DNA from: Chitinophaga polysaccharea
GTDB lineage: Bacteria > Bacteroidota > Bacteroidia > Chitinophagales > Chitinophagaceae
Assembly: GCF_007829335.1 (NCBI RefSeq)
Contig: NZ_VIWO01000001.1
Span: forward strand, 558,001 to 622,000
DNA: 64,000 nt
Direction: 5' to 3'
In this document: positions 45,042 to 54,325 of the stretch, in pieces
Layout: every line of letters begins with the position of its first letter
Position numbering within the stretch: the stretch's first letter is position 1
The notes under the pieces: generated by a model
What the model saw: the letters and a program-made list of their open reading frames with translations, nothing else
What the model was told of the DNA's origin: nothing
The model's database searches: none
Program-made: the position numbers and the translations under genes

Positions 45042-46168
45042 CGACTGAGCGCCAGCTGTTGGGTCTTTGGAGCAAAGTGGCCGTCTTCAGTAATGTAGTA
45101 GTTGGCCTTTTTTATTTCGGTCCGGGACTTTTCCGGGTTGTTGATAAACCCTTCTTTTGCCGGATCCTTCTCGTATTCTACTTTATAATCTGTTAATTCA
45201 AAATCGGTATTTGAAGCAATGGTCACCACCCTGTATGGCGCATCGAAGTTAGGCTGCCCCGCTACCAGCAACTTATCGATAAGCTTTCCGCTGTTATCAT
45301 AACTCGCCATAAAATAGTAGGCATGATTGGCATCTTCTGTACTACCCTCTTCTGAAATTTCATCATTTACAGCGTATATCAGTGTTTTAAAGGCATCCAC
45401 TTTTTTCACTGTTCCTACATAAAAGAAAGAGCTGCCCACATCTCTTGAAAACTTGGAGTCGCGCATTTCTGCCACATACAATTCAAAATCGTAAGAAATG
45501 AAATTCTTGCCCAGCTCTTTTGCATACGCCTTATCGATGGTGAGCGGCATAGGCAGTTGTTTGAATTGTTTCGCAAAAAGATTCCATTCCAGCTTACCAG
45601 GCTCTCCGCTACCACTAAAGGCGGTGAGTATTTGCGATTGCGCGCTATAATCCTCTTCCCGGAAATATTTCAGGTCAGGATCTTTCATCGCATTGTTCAT
45701 ATTATTATAGCCAAACTCGATAGCGGCGATCAGGTAATAGCGGCAGGAATCAGTTTTTTTAGACAGCGAGTAAGCGCAGGCTTTATTATATAGCAGTTTT
45801 GATATTGGCTTATAGTCAAGCAGTTCTGCCATATTAAAAGCTTGTATAGCATCCGCCAGCTGATGGGTTTCCATCAGGGCATTTCCCAGCTCATAATAAG
45901 TTTTGGCTTGTGGTTGCAGGAGAATAGATTTGGTAAACTTATCTATACTGCCGGCGGCATTCTTCTTATTCCTGAATTCATCGATGGCCTTGAGAAATTC
46001 TTTCTCAGCTGCGTTATTCTTCTCGGGGGAATTGGCCGCCACCCACTTAACCGAGTCGGCATTGTAAAGTGATGCCAAACTGAGTTTGGCCGTTTGATCC
46101 GTTTTCTTTCCCGTATTACCACAGGAGGCTAACAGTACACTTAAGGCAAGCAATGATGCTATTCGCAT
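45038..46168 (-). CDS. TPR-containing lipoprotein
   Basis: 376 residues. Lipobox VLLASC. An N-terminal TPR-like region (about 55-150; AAGSIDKFTKSILLQPQAKTYYELGNAL, QLADAIQAFNMAELLDY, KACAYSLSKKTDSC) is followed by a C-terminal region of unknown type (MPLTIDKAYAKELGKNFISYDF onward, strand-rich). TPR lipoproteins usually scaffold envelope complexes; no partner is evident here. A TATCTTTA element lies just upstream. The stop overlaps that of DUF2306 on the other strand. Confidence 0.78.
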   Translation of the reverse strand: MRIASLLALSVLLASCGNTGKKTDQTAKLSLASLYNADSVKWVAANSPEKNNAAEKEFLKAIDEFRNKKNAAGSIDKFTKSILLQPQAKTYYELGNALMETHQLADAIQAFNMAELLDYKPISKLLYNKACAYSLSKKTDSCRYYLIAAIEFGYNNMNNAMKDPDLKYFREEDYSAQSQILTAFSGSGEPGKLEWNLFAKQFKQLPMPLTIDKAYAKELGKNFISYDFELYVAEMRDSKFSRDVGSSFFYVGTVKKVDAFKTLIYAVNDEISEEGSTEDANHAYYFMASYDNSGKLIDKLLVAGQPNFDAPYRVVTIASNTDFELTDYKVEYEKDPAKEGFINNPEKSRTEIKKANYYITEDGHFAPKTQQLALSR

Positions 46169-46232
46169 AAGATAGGATTTGTATCATAAAGATAGGAAAC
46201 AAACAACGGTATTTTAACCACGGGAAACGAAA

Positions 46233-46262
46233 AAACCGGCAATACAGACGTATCGCCGGTTT
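46233..46262 (-). terminator. Terminator of the GNAT gene
   Basis: Perfect 8-bp arms AAACCGGC (46233-46240) and GCCGGTTT (46255-46262), 14-base loop with further pairing, followed on the minus strand by TTTTT. Confidence 0.82.
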
Positions 46263-46294
46263 AAGTTATTGGCTGTAATTTCACTAACTCTTAC

Positions 46295-46849
46295 CTAAGC
46301 CAGTGCTTCCTGTGGCTGAAACAACATGGCGGTACACAAACAGTTTCTGTAATTTTTTGCCACCAGTATCGGGTAGTTTACACAGCTTTTACATCCTTCC
46401 CAAAAAAGTGGTTCCTGTGGTAGCTGCTCGTACGTAACCGGTTCAAAACCAAGTCGTGAATTCATTTTCATGACGGCCAGACCGGTGGTGATGCTGAATA
46501 TTTTTGCGACAGGATACATGGTTCTGCTCAACTCGAATATTTTCCGTTTAATGGCCGCCGCTACTTTCAATCCACGGAAAGCCGGCGCTACAATTAATCC
46601 GCTGTTGGATACAAAGCGGCCCTCTTCCCAGGGTTGTATATAAGAGAATCCTGCCCATACACCATCTGCTGTAAAAGCGATGACCGCTTTCCCTTCCAGG
46701 ATTTTTTTCCTGATAATCGCAGGATCTCTTTTGGCGATACCGGTACCCCTTGCCAGGGCGGATGCCTCCATTTCTGCCACAATAGGCAGGGCAAAATCAA
46801 CGTCTATGGCTGTAGCCAAACGGACGACAATTTCTTCATCTGTTTCCAT
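46295..46849 (-). CDS. GNAT-family N-acetyltransferase of the Bacteroidota arginine-cluster type
   Basis: 184 residues. GNAT fold with acetyl-CoA loop APAFRGLKVAAAIKRKIF; other marks are GTGIAKRDPAIIRKKILEGKAVIAF, SNSGLIV, IFSITTGLAVMKMNSRLGFEPV and a C-terminal Cys-rich part FWEGCKSCVNYPIL and CLCTAML. From memory, this Cys-containing type sits beside argG in many Bacteroidota and may supply N-acetylglutamate or a related product; the argG neighbour is absent here. It overlaps the preceding small gene by 14 bases, so the two are co-translated. Confidence 0.8.
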   Translation of the reverse strand: METDEEIVVRLATAIDVDFALPIVAEMEASALARGTGIAKRDPAIIRKKILEGKAVIAFTADGVWAGFSYIQPWEEGRFVSNSGLIVAPAFRGLKVAAAIKRKIFELSRTMYPVAKIFSITTGLAVMKMNSRLGFEPVTYEQLPQEPLFWEGCKSCVNYPILVAKNYRNCLCTAMLFQPQEALA

Positions 46850-47207
46850 TATCTGTAAGTTGATATTGAATGTAAAGAGGATAGAGGACTTCCGGGATCA
46901 GGGAATACATCCGGATTTTACTGGCAGCATCTGCAAGCGGCACCCTGCAAACTGTTGGTAAAAAAACCCGGGCAATAGCTTCCTTGACTACCGCGTTGCC
47001 CCGTTCGTATAACTTGCCGGCCAACTTCATACATTTATCTGCTACGGGAAAATTTTGTTCCCGCAACTGTTGATCTGTGTATTCACTCAGACAGCTAACT
47101 GTATCGTATATATGAAAAACCGCCGGGAATTGGTGTAACGCCTTTCTTAACGCCGGGATGGTGTCTTCAATACAGGCTGGTACTTCATATTGATTAATCA
47201 TATACAT
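46836..47207 (-). CDS. Conserved small protein of the DUF7674 type
   Basis: 123 residues (an alternative ATG at 47201 removes two). All-helical sequence; KLYERGNAVVKEAIARVFLPTV matches the pattern YxRGNxxVKxAIENVF typical of a small cytoplasmic family of unknown function in Bacteroidota. No catalytic motif is evident. It overlaps the GNAT gene by 14 bases, and a perfect 23-bp palindrome lies 26 bases upstream of the start, so the pair is probably regulated as a unit. Confidence 0.7.
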   Translation of the reverse strand: MYMINQYEVPACIEDTIPALRKALHQFPAVFHIYDTVSCLSEYTDQQLREQNFPVADKCMKLAGKLYERGNAVVKEAIARVFLPTVCRVPLADAASKIRMYSLIPEVLYPLYIQYQLTDNGNR

Positions 47208-47224
47208 CGTTTCCTATCATATGC

Positions 47225-47255
47225 CAAACCCTATTCCATATTCTTCATATGGAAT
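47225..47255 (-). promoter_or_regulatory. Palindromic operator candidate upstream of the DUF7674-GNAT pair
   Basis: ATTCCATAT-tcttc-ATATGGAAT (47233-47255) is a perfect 23-bp dyad. AGGGTTTG (47225-47232), preceded by TA with one extra base, is a near-consensus -7 element on the minus strand, so the dyad would overlap the -33 to -7 region, a normal repressor position. The binding protein is unknown. Confidence 0.5.
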
Positions 47256-47389
47256 GTTAAAACTTAGCAGGGACGGGGGTTTGCAAAGGAAACGTTAAAT
47301 CCGGCACCACCATTAAACCTTTCAAAGTCTTCCGTTTTTGCACGGTTTTTTCAAAAATGGTAGTCTATGTCACCTGGGGGTATAAACGA

Positions 47390-47424
47390 AAAGCGGGTAC
47401 ACCCTTGATGAGTATACCCACTTT
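47390..47424 (-). terminator. Terminator of the PepSY gene
   Basis: 13-bp arms (47390-47402 and 47412-47424) with two wobble pairs and a 9-base loop, then TTTTCGTTT on the minus strand. It lies 18 bases past the PepSY stop. Confidence 0.75.
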
Positions 47425-47442
47425 GCAATGCGATGAATAATA

Positions 47443-48654
47443 TTATGCTGCAGGTGCAGGTACCGCTTCGGGTGCGCGTACCGGAGCTTTTGCGCTCTTT
47501 TTCTTCTTCCGGGTCCGGTTAATCCACATAATGATACCGGTAGTGGGAAAGGTAACGCCCAGCAGGGCGATGATCAATGCAAATATTTTAGAGGCGGTAC
47601 CGAAAATGGCGCCGGTATGCAAAGGCTTGATGGTACTACGTACTTTCTGCCCGAGGTTACGCTGGGCAAAGGTCTCAGATTTCAATACCTTACCATTGAA
47701 CTGGTCGAGGTAATAGGTAGTAGTAGCCGCTTCATTGAGCGTATGGGCAGGCAATAGGCTCACCATAAAGGCGGCGGTACTGTCTTTCGGCGCACTGAGG
47801 GCATAATAAACGGCGTCGGGAGCGGTTTGTTGCACGCTGGCTAATGCCGCTTCATAACTGATGCTTTTACTGTTAGTGATTTCTGCGGGTACTGATAACG
47901 GAGCAGCAGCCGGCTTGGGGGAAGTGCGCAATACGGCATAAAGGCCGTTGCTAAACCATTCGTACGACCAGGTTAAGCCGGTAAAGGCAGATACAAACAG
48001 GAAAATAGCAGCGTAGAAACCTAATACGATGTGCAGGTCGTGATTCAGCCGTTTCCAGCCACCATCCCATTTTACCTTGAGCCTCTGTTTGAGGATGTTC
48101 CTGGTTTTTGGCCACCACAGGATAATACCGGTGATGAGGATAAATACGAATATCAATGTGCTGGCGCCGGTAATTGCTTTCCCGGCATCACCCGCCAGCA
48201 ACCAGCGGTGCAGGGAAAAGATCTTATAGTAAAACGTTTTTGAGTAGCTGTATAGTTCCACCACCTTACCGGTGTAGGGGTTTACAAAAGCGGTACGTCC
48301 CTTTTCTTTTTTGGGTGCTTTTTCGCCTTTGCCCATCGGGGAGGCATTTTCCCTGGGGCCTTTCTTCCCTCCTTTCCTACCTTCATCCAGGGTTACTTGT
48401 ATGGTACAGGCGGGGTCTGCAAATATCTGCATACGGGATATCCCGGCGCCGGGCACCTGCTCCTTTACCAGTGCAGCTACTTTATCAAGCGGTAAACGTT
48501 CTCCGGCAGGAGTAACGTAGTAACGGTGATGGTTAAACGCTTCTGTCAGCTCTTTTTCAAAAACCAGTAAGGCGCCGGTTAAACAGCTGATGGTAATGAC
48601 CAGTCCTGCAGTAAGGCCCAGGTATAAGTGAATGCGCCGGAAGAAAATTTTCAT
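47443..48654 (-). CDS. PepSY-associated TM helix protein
   Basis: 403 residues. Four TM segments at about 10-32, 170-192, 215-237 and 360-380, with large periplasmic loops holding a PepSY region (HHRYYVTPAGERLPLDKVAALVKEQVP) and the FSLHRWLL and HDLHIVLGFYAA histidine motifs. The family (PiuB-like) is linked to siderophore or iron uptake in many bacteria and may reduce ferric complexes; no TonB receptor is adjacent. Unusual are a Lys/Gly-rich loop (about 105-135) and an Ala/Pro-rich C-terminus. A TTCCTTTG promoter-like element precedes it. Confidence 0.85.
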   Translation of the reverse strand: MKIFFRRIHLYLGLTAGLVITISCLTGALLVFEKELTEAFNHHRYYVTPAGERLPLDKVAALVKEQVPGAGISRMQIFADPACTIQVTLDEGRKGGKKGPRENASPMGKGEKAPKKEKGRTAFVNPYTGKVVELYSYSKTFYYKIFSLHRWLLAGDAGKAITGASTLIFVFILITGIILWWPKTRNILKQRLKVKWDGGWKRLNHDLHIVLGFYAAIFLFVSAFTGLTWSYEWFSNGLYAVLRTSPKPAAAPLSVPAEITNSKSISYEAALASVQQTAPDAVYYALSAPKDSTAAFMVSLLPAHTLNEAATTTYYLDQFNGKVLKSETFAQRNLGQKVRSTIKPLHTGAIFGTASKIFALIIALLGVTFPTTGIIMWINRTRKKKKSAKAPVRAPEAVPAPAA

Positions 48655-48673
48655 GTTATGTTGATCGTAGCTG

Positions 48674-48681
48674 CAAAGGAA
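48674..48681 (-). promoter_or_regulatory. Promoter-like element of the PepSY gene (TTCCTTTG)
   Basis: One base off TAnnTTTG; 20 bases upstream of ATG 48654. Confidence 0.35.
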
Positions 48682-48800
48682 CTACGCGCGCGGGGTACTG
48701 TGCTATCGGATCGGGAAAAAGATTTATTCAAAACGGAAATTTTATCTCTTTTAAATCTATCTACATAGCAATCAATCATATATACATCTCCATAAACACA

Positions 48801-48834
48801 AAAAGCGCAGGAACACCTAAGATATTCCTGCGCC
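48801..48834 (-). terminator. Terminator of ybaB
   Basis: Perfect 9-bp arms (48805-48813 and 48825-48833) with an 11-base loop, TTTTT on the minus strand, 20 bases past the ybaB stop. Confidence 0.85.
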
Positions 48835-48853
48835 TTCCAGTATAAAAAATTTA

Positions 48854-49156
48854 TTACATTAAACCACCCAGCATACCACCAGCGGCATTTTTCATTTCAG
48901 CTTCCCAGGCAGCTTCACCATCTTTCAATGCACGGTTTAACGCAGACAGCAACAGGTCTTCCATTTCCTCTTTGTTTTCAGGGGTCAGGAGATGAGCAGC
49001 AATATCAATTGTTTTTACCTGGCGGTTACCGTCAACGGTTACTTTTACCGCGCCATTTCCGGCCTCTCCGGATAAAGTTACTGTAGCTAAGCGCTCTTTT
49101 CCTTCCGCCATTTTTTGCTTGATCTGCGTCAGCTTTCCAAATAAATCACCAAACAT
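48854..49156 (-). CDS. YbaB/EbfC family nucleoid-associated protein
   Basis: 100 residues. Pattern of the family: N-terminal helix MFGDLFGKLTQIKQKMAEGKE, strands ATVTLSGEAGNGAVKVTVDGNRQVKTIDI, C-terminal helices and the Gly/Met-rich end NAAGGMLGGLM. It forms DNA-binding dimers and is often next to recR or dnaX, which is not so here. An exact TATATTTG promoter lies just upstream. Confidence 0.93.
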   Translation of the reverse strand: MFGDLFGKLTQIKQKMAEGKERLATVTLSGEAGNGAVKVTVDGNRQVKTIDIAAHLLTPENKEEMEDLLLSALNRALKDGEAAWEAEMKNAAGGMLGGLM

Positions 49157-49178
49157 GTTTCGTGTGTTTTAAGAACGG

Positions 49179-49186
49179 CAAATATA
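49179..49186 (-). promoter_or_regulatory. Promoter of ybaB (TATATTTG)
   Basis: Exact TAnnTTTG on the minus strand; expected start near 49173, 17-base leader to ATG 49156. Confidence 0.6.
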
Positions 49187-49337
49187 CGCGTTCCGATTGC
49201 TGTAATGAAATTTAAGCAGCAATATCCGCTGCCAATCCCCTTTTCAGCCGGAATAATATTATAATTTACAGCTATACGAAACAGTAGAATTAACAATTGC
49301 GTATCTTACCCTCGCGTAAAAGTTATTAATAGCAATA

Positions 49338-50573
49338 ATGGAAACTAAAGTTTGTATCATAGGCGCGGGCCCAGGCGGCGCTACTGCTGCATTGCAATTA
49401 GCCCAACTCGGTATTGAATGTATAGTGGTGGACAAGGCGGTATTCCCAAGAGATAAAGTATGTGGAGATGGATTAAGCGGTAAAGTACTCACCTTATTGG
49501 AACGTATTGATAAGGGTATCGGCGAACGCCTCCAACAAGCCATCTTTAAAAAAGATAGCTGGGGTGTTACCTTTGTAGCCCCCAACCGGATCGGGATAGA
49601 TATTCCCTACCGTCTTAACTACCAGGAGGATAAAAGCAATCCCCGTGGTTTTGTTTGCAAACGCATCGACTTTGATAATTTCCTGGTGGATGAGCTGAAA
49701 CGCCGCCCCGAAGTCCGTTTATTCGAAGGAGTTAGTATCGACAAATACGAACTGAAACCAGATGGCTACTACCTGTCTAACAAAGACGGATCTTTCCAGG
49801 TAAAAGCCGACCTGGTGATCGTTGCCAATGGCGCCCATTCAGCGTTTACCAAAGACGTTGCCGGCATCAAAATGGAACCGGAGCACTATGTGGCAGGCAT
49901 CCGCGCTTATTATAAAGGCATTACCGGCTTACACACCGATGCCTTCATAGAGCTGCACTTCCTGAAAAACATGTTGCCAGGCTACCTGTGGATCTTCCCG
50001 CTACCCAATGGCGAAGCCAATGTAGGCGTGGGAATGCTCAGCAACTCTGCCCGTAATAATAAGGTAAACCTCAAACAGCTCATGCTGGACACATTGGCTA
50101 CCGACCCCGTCATGAAAGAACGCTTTAAAGACGCCGAGCTGGTAGGTACGATAGATGGATATGGTCTTCCCTTGGGTAGTAAAAAAAGAAAACTACACGG
50201 CGAACGCTATATGCTGGTAGGTGATGCCGGTTATCTCATAGATCCTTTTACCGGAGAAGGCATAGGCAACGCGCTTTATTCCGGCAGGTTTGCTGCCCAA
50301 CAGACGGCTGCCGCTATTGCCGCCAACGATTTCTCCGACACCTTCCTGGACGCCTATGATGAAAGTGTGTATCGTGTGCTGGGTCCGGAACTACAAGTAA
50401 GCACCAAGCTACAGAAACTCATTAAATATCCCTGGTTGTTCAATATTCTCATGAAAATGGGCTCCCGGAACAAGCAGCTGAAAGACCTGATGTCGTGCAT
50501 GTTTCATGAGGTGGACCTTCGTAAAAAGCTGGGGCAGCCTATGTTTTACGTAAAGTTGTTATTTAACAGATAA
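49338..50573 (+). CDS. Geranylgeranyl-reductase-family FAD-dependent oxidoreductase
   Basis: 411 residues. FAD Rossmann start VCIIGAGPGGATAALQLAQ, the CGDGLSG loop specific for the geranylgeranyl reductase family, and the second FAD motif MLVGDAGYLIDPFTGEGIGNALYSG. Family members reduce isoprenoid double bonds of chlorophyll precursors, archaeal lipids or quinones; in a non-photosynthetic Bacteroidota member menaquinone side-chain or another lipid is plausible but unproven. The next gene starts 14 bases later. Confidence 0.87.
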   Translation: METKVCIIGAGPGGATAALQLAQLGIECIVVDKAVFPRDKVCGDGLSGKVLTLLERIDKGIGERLQQAIFKKDSWGVTFVAPNRIGIDIPYRLNYQEDKSNPRGFVCKRIDFDNFLVDELKRRPEVRLFEGVSIDKYELKPDGYYLSNKDGSFQVKADLVIVANGAHSAFTKDVAGIKMEPEHYVAGIRAYYKGITGLHTDAFIELHFLKNMLPGYLWIFPLPNGEANVGVGMLSNSARNNKVNLKQLMLDTLATDPVMKERFKDAELVGTIDGYGLPLGSKKRKLHGERYMLVGDAGYLIDPFTGEGIGNALYSGRFAAQQTAAAIAANDFSDTFLDAYDESVYRVLGPELQVSTKLQKLIKYPWLFNILMKMGSRNKQLKDLMSCMFHEVDLRKKLGQPMFYVKLLFNR

Positions 50574-50587
50574 AAGTATTTCCTGCC

Positions 50588-51688
50588 GTGAAATTTCTAA
50601 GCCAATTATCTATTATCGTATTTACATCATTTGCCATGAGCGCACAGGTTCCTAACAATCCCGGTCCGGTTCACCATCCGCACCTGACATTGGATATTGC
50701 CAATAAGCTGGCAGCATTGCCGCTGAAATGCCTGGACCTGGAATTCCCGTACAAAACGGGGGTAGTGTTTACCGATAGCTCGCTGCTAACGGCGCCGAAA
50801 AATTATCACCCGGCGTTTTATGGCTGCTTCGATTGGCACAGTAGTGTACACGGTCACTGGATGTTGGTACGCCTCTTAAAAATCTATCCCGACCTGGCAA
50901 AAGCTGATTACATCAGAGGTAAACTGGCAGCGCATTTATCTGCCGAAAACATAAAAATTGAGCAACAACTGTTCAGCAACCCGGAAAATAAAAGTTTTGA
51001 GCGCATCTATGGCTGGAGCTGGCTGCTGCAATTGCAAAATGAACTACTCACCTGGAATGATCCCCTGGGTAAGTTGCTCAGTCAAAACCTGCAGCCCCTG
51101 GCCTCCCAGTTTTCCGCGGCCTACATACAGTTCCTTGATAAAATTATGTACCCTATCCGGGTAGGCGAACATACTAACCTGGCCTTCGGTTTGTGCCTCG
51201 CCTGGGATTACGCCGTTACCGCCAAAGATGCGCCCCTGCAACAGGCCATACATAATGCCGCCATACGCTTTTATGCGGCCGACAAAAATGCGCCGGTTGC
51301 CTGGGAGCCAGGAGGATACGACTTCCTGTCGCCCAGCCTGGAAGAAGCCGACCTGATGAGACGCGTAATGCCAACCGACGACTATCGTAAATGGTTACAC
51401 GCGTTTTTACCCGGACTATTCGAAAAGAAGATTGATATCTTACAGGTAGCCAAAGTAAAGGACCATACGGATGGTAAGCTCGTTCACCTCAATGGGCTGA
51501 ACCTCAGCCGCACCTGGTGCTTGCAGGCCATCGCCCCCTACACCGGCAACAACAAAACTGCGGTCCTGGAATTGGCGCAGCAACATATGGATGCCGGCCT
51601 GCAACAGGTATTCAGCGGTAGCTATGCCGGCGAACATTGGCTGGCCTCTTTTGCGGTGTATATGCTAACTGTCGGAAAACAACCGTAA
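50588..51688 (+). CDS. DUF2891 family protein
   Basis: 366 residues from GTG 50588, with a short signal (IVFTSFAMSAQ). DUF2891 features: YHPAFYGCFDWHSSVHGHWMLVRLL, YGWSWLLQLQNEL, RVGEHTNLAFGLCLAWDYA and WEPGGYDFLSPSLEEADLM, an all-helical (alpha/alpha-barrel-like) pattern with conserved His, Trp and Glu that suggests a carbohydrate-active fold, though no activity is known to me. It follows the oxidoreductase by 14 bases. Confidence 0.87.
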   Translation: MKFLSQLSIIVFTSFAMSAQVPNNPGPVHHPHLTLDIANKLAALPLKCLDLEFPYKTGVVFTDSSLLTAPKNYHPAFYGCFDWHSSVHGHWMLVRLLKIYPDLAKADYIRGKLAAHLSAENIKIEQQLFSNPENKSFERIYGWSWLLQLQNELLTWNDPLGKLLSQNLQPLASQFSAAYIQFLDKIMYPIRVGEHTNLAFGLCLAWDYAVTAKDAPLQQAIHNAAIRFYAADKNAPVAWEPGGYDFLSPSLEEADLMRRVMPTDDYRKWLHAFLPGLFEKKIDILQVAKVKDHTDGKLVHLNGLNLSRTWCLQAIAPYTGNNKTAVLELAQQHMDAGLQQVFSGSYAGEHWLASFAVYMLTVGKQP

Positions 51689-51787
51689 TTTCATCCAGAT
51701 AATCTATTACCCTGTACAAGCTATAGTTTAGTCGATCAGTATAATGTGTCAACTACTACTAGTATGCGCCCTATCATAGCCCTGACA

Positions 51788-54325
51788 ATGAAGCAACTAT
51801 TATCAATATTATTGATACTGATCCCCTTTTTCCCCTATGCACAAAAAGTAAACACCAGTGCTCCACCCACCTGGCTGGTACCTTATACCCCCGATCTTAC
51901 CCAAAAGCCCAACGCCAAAAATATCAGCGATGGCTATTACCTGCTGCTGCTGGAAGAACAAAGGCAGGTAGAATTGAAATCCCATTACCATCACTTCATC
52001 CGGCAAATTATTTCAGAAGCAGGTATCCAAAACGGGTCAGAAATTTCTGTCGACTACGATCCTCAATGTGAAAAATTGAGTTTCCATAAAATAGTGATTC
52101 ACCGCGATGGGAAAGAGATTAACCGTCTTCCCGGCGCTGCTTTTAAATTGCTCCAAAAAGAACAGGAACTGTCCAGGTTCATTTACAGCGGCACATATAC
52201 CGCCTACCTCATCCTGGAAGATGTGAGAAAAGGCGACCAGATTGAATACTCCTACTCTATTTCCGGCGACAACCCCATTTTCCAAGGGAAGCTGGATAGC
52301 CGGATTTACTTTGTGGCCTATGAGCCCATTGTTAACTATTATAAAAATCTGATTGTAAGTCCCGACAAGCCCATCAGGTTTAAGTTATACAACAATGCCG
52401 TAACCCCGGCACAGAAAAAATGGAATGGACTCAACGTATATGAGTGGAACAAGGTAGACATCCGGGAAGCAGATAACAGCAGCTACGTTCCTTCCTGGTA
52501 CAACCCCTTCACCCGCGTGCAGGTAAGCGAATATAGCTCCTGGAAAGAAGTGGCCGACTGGGGGCTGAAAATCAATACTACACCTCCTCCCGGTCCGGCA
52601 TTGTCCAATAAAATTGAAGCCCTTAAAAAAGCGGCTAATGGAGATAAAGCCAGCTACCTGCTGCAGGCGCTCCGGTTTGTTCAGGACGATATCCGGTATA
52701 TGGGTATTGAAATGGGAGAATACTCCCATCGACCCAATAGCCCCGATAGAGTACTATCCCAGCGGTTTGGCGATTGTAAAGACAAGGCCCTGCTACTTTG
52801 TACAATCCTGCAGGCAAATGGTATCACCGCTAATATGGCTTACGTAAATACCGACCTGAAAGGCACTGTCAGTGAAATGCTGCCTTCTCCCAATGCATTT
52901 AATCATGTAATTGTACAGGTAATACTTAACCATAAAACATACTGGCTGGACGGTACCATGTCTTATCAACGGGGCGGACTGTCCGACTTTTGCGAACCGA
53001 ATTACCAGCAAGCCCTGGTTATCACGGATACAACTACGCAACTCAGCGCCATTCCGCTTACCACCCGCGGACGCATTACCGTGCGGGAAACCTTTCAGCT
53101 ACCGGACAGTGAAAATAAAGATGGACAACTCGATGTGATGACTATCTATCAACGGGATGAAGCCGATGCACAACGCGCCGACCTGGCCGGCACCAGCATG
53201 AAGGATAAAGAAAAATCGTATCTCAACTATTACAAGAAGTTATATGGAGATGTGATCATTAAAGATTCCATTACCGTGCAGGACAGCGCCACCTGCAATA
53301 CCATACGTGTCAGGGAAAGCTACCAGGTACGCCACCCCTGGAAGAAAGACAGCAGCAGCAATAAACTGCAGTTTACCGCCAACGCCCAATCTCTTTATGA
53401 TATTTTATCCTATATCACCGATACACAGCGCAAAGTGCCGGTTAACCTCCGCTATCCGTATGATCTCGACTACCAAATTGTTATGCACACGCCTGTGGAA
53501 TGGTCATTAGACCAGGATCCGGTGCATATCGCTAATGAATACTATCAATTTGACTATACAGCAGAAAAAAATGAGCAGCAGATCACCTTATCTTACCGTT
53601 TTAAAACTTTCAGCAACCACATTCCTGTAAAGTTTATTCCCCAGTATATAAAAGACCTGAAAATCATTAATGAAACCAGTTCCCTTGATCTTACGTGGAA
53701 ACCAGACTTTACACCGGCGTCTCACCCGGGCGTACCGGGCAACTGGCTTGCCATTGCGCTGGCACTGATGTTTGCGGTAATATTTTCCCTGCTGGCGTAT
53801 GTGGCATACCGTTATTCCATTTTACCCCGCGGGCAACAGGCGGAACCTGTTCCCATCGGAGGTGGACTTGCCCTCCTGGCCATAGGACTGCTTTTCACCC
53901 CTATGGGAGAATTAATGAGTCTCTGTAAAATGCCGGTATTCAATTACCAGTACTGGATAACTATTTCCAGCCGGAAAGACCTGGGAAACATTACCCTGGT
54001 GGAGCTTTTCCTGATCCTGGAGATGATCCTCAATGTATTCCTCCTGTGCTATAGCGTTTTGCTGGCCGTGCTGTTCTTTAACCGGCGGGATACTTTTCCT
54101 TTTGCACTGGCCACCTACTATTTTATCTGTATTATTTTTATTTATGCGGATAATGCCGTGAATAGTTATTATTTCCACGAAGGTCAGCCCGGTTCCATAC
54201 TTAGCCTGAACTCTATTTTATGGCCGCTGTTGCGCATGGCCATCTGGATACCCTATTTATTAATATCTGAACGGGGTAAAACTACTTTTATCCAACCCTA
54301 CCAGGCTTCCAAAGAGGATGCTTAA
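51788..54325 (+). CDS. DUF3857/transglutaminase-like membrane protein
   Basis: 845 residues from ATG 51788, which starts a signal (MKQLLSILLILIPFFPYAQ); GTG 51746 and ATG 51764 are the alternatives. Residues ~45-240 are a DUF3857 domain; ~270-390 a transglutaminase-like core with Cys in RFGDCKDKALLLCTIL, His in NAFNHVIVQ and Asp in YWLDGTM; beyond ~400 is beta-rich, and the last ~190 residues contain about five TM segments. Related proteins have papain-like periplasmic domains of unknown substrate. The stop overlaps the convergent ABC permease gene by four bases. Confidence 0.86.
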   Translation: MKQLLSILLILIPFFPYAQKVNTSAPPTWLVPYTPDLTQKPNAKNISDGYYLLLLEEQRQVELKSHYHHFIRQIISEAGIQNGSEISVDYDPQCEKLSFHKIVIHRDGKEINRLPGAAFKLLQKEQELSRFIYSGTYTAYLILEDVRKGDQIEYSYSISGDNPIFQGKLDSRIYFVAYEPIVNYYKNLIVSPDKPIRFKLYNNAVTPAQKKWNGLNVYEWNKVDIREADNSSYVPSWYNPFTRVQVSEYSSWKEVADWGLKINTTPPPGPALSNKIEALKKAANGDKASYLLQALRFVQDDIRYMGIEMGEYSHRPNSPDRVLSQRFGDCKDKALLLCTILQANGITANMAYVNTDLKGTVSEMLPSPNAFNHVIVQVILNHKTYWLDGTMSYQRGGLSDFCEPNYQQALVITDTTTQLSAIPLTTRGRITVRETFQLPDSENKDGQLDVMTIYQRDEADAQRADLAGTSMKDKEKSYLNYYKKLYGDVIIKDSITVQDSATCNTIRVRESYQVRHPWKKDSSSNKLQFTANAQSLYDILSYITDTQRKVPVNLRYPYDLDYQIVMHTPVEWSLDQDPVHIANEYYQFDYTAEKNEQQITLSYRFKTFSNHIPVKFIPQYIKDLKIINETSSLDLTWKPDFTPASHPGVPGNWLAIALALMFAVIFSLLAYVAYRYSILPRGQQAEPVPIGGGLALLAIGLLFTPMGELMSLCKMPVFNYQYWITISSRKDLGNITLVELFLILEMILNVFLLCYSVLLAVLFFNRRDTFPFALATYYFICIIFIYADNAVNSYYFHEGQPGSILSLNSILWPLLRMAIWIPYLLISERGKTTFIQPYQASKEDA

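Noticed and set aside
47443..48654. Iron-uptake locus around the PepSY protein
   Set aside because: No TonB-dependent receptor, siderophore gene or Fur-type regulator is adjacent.
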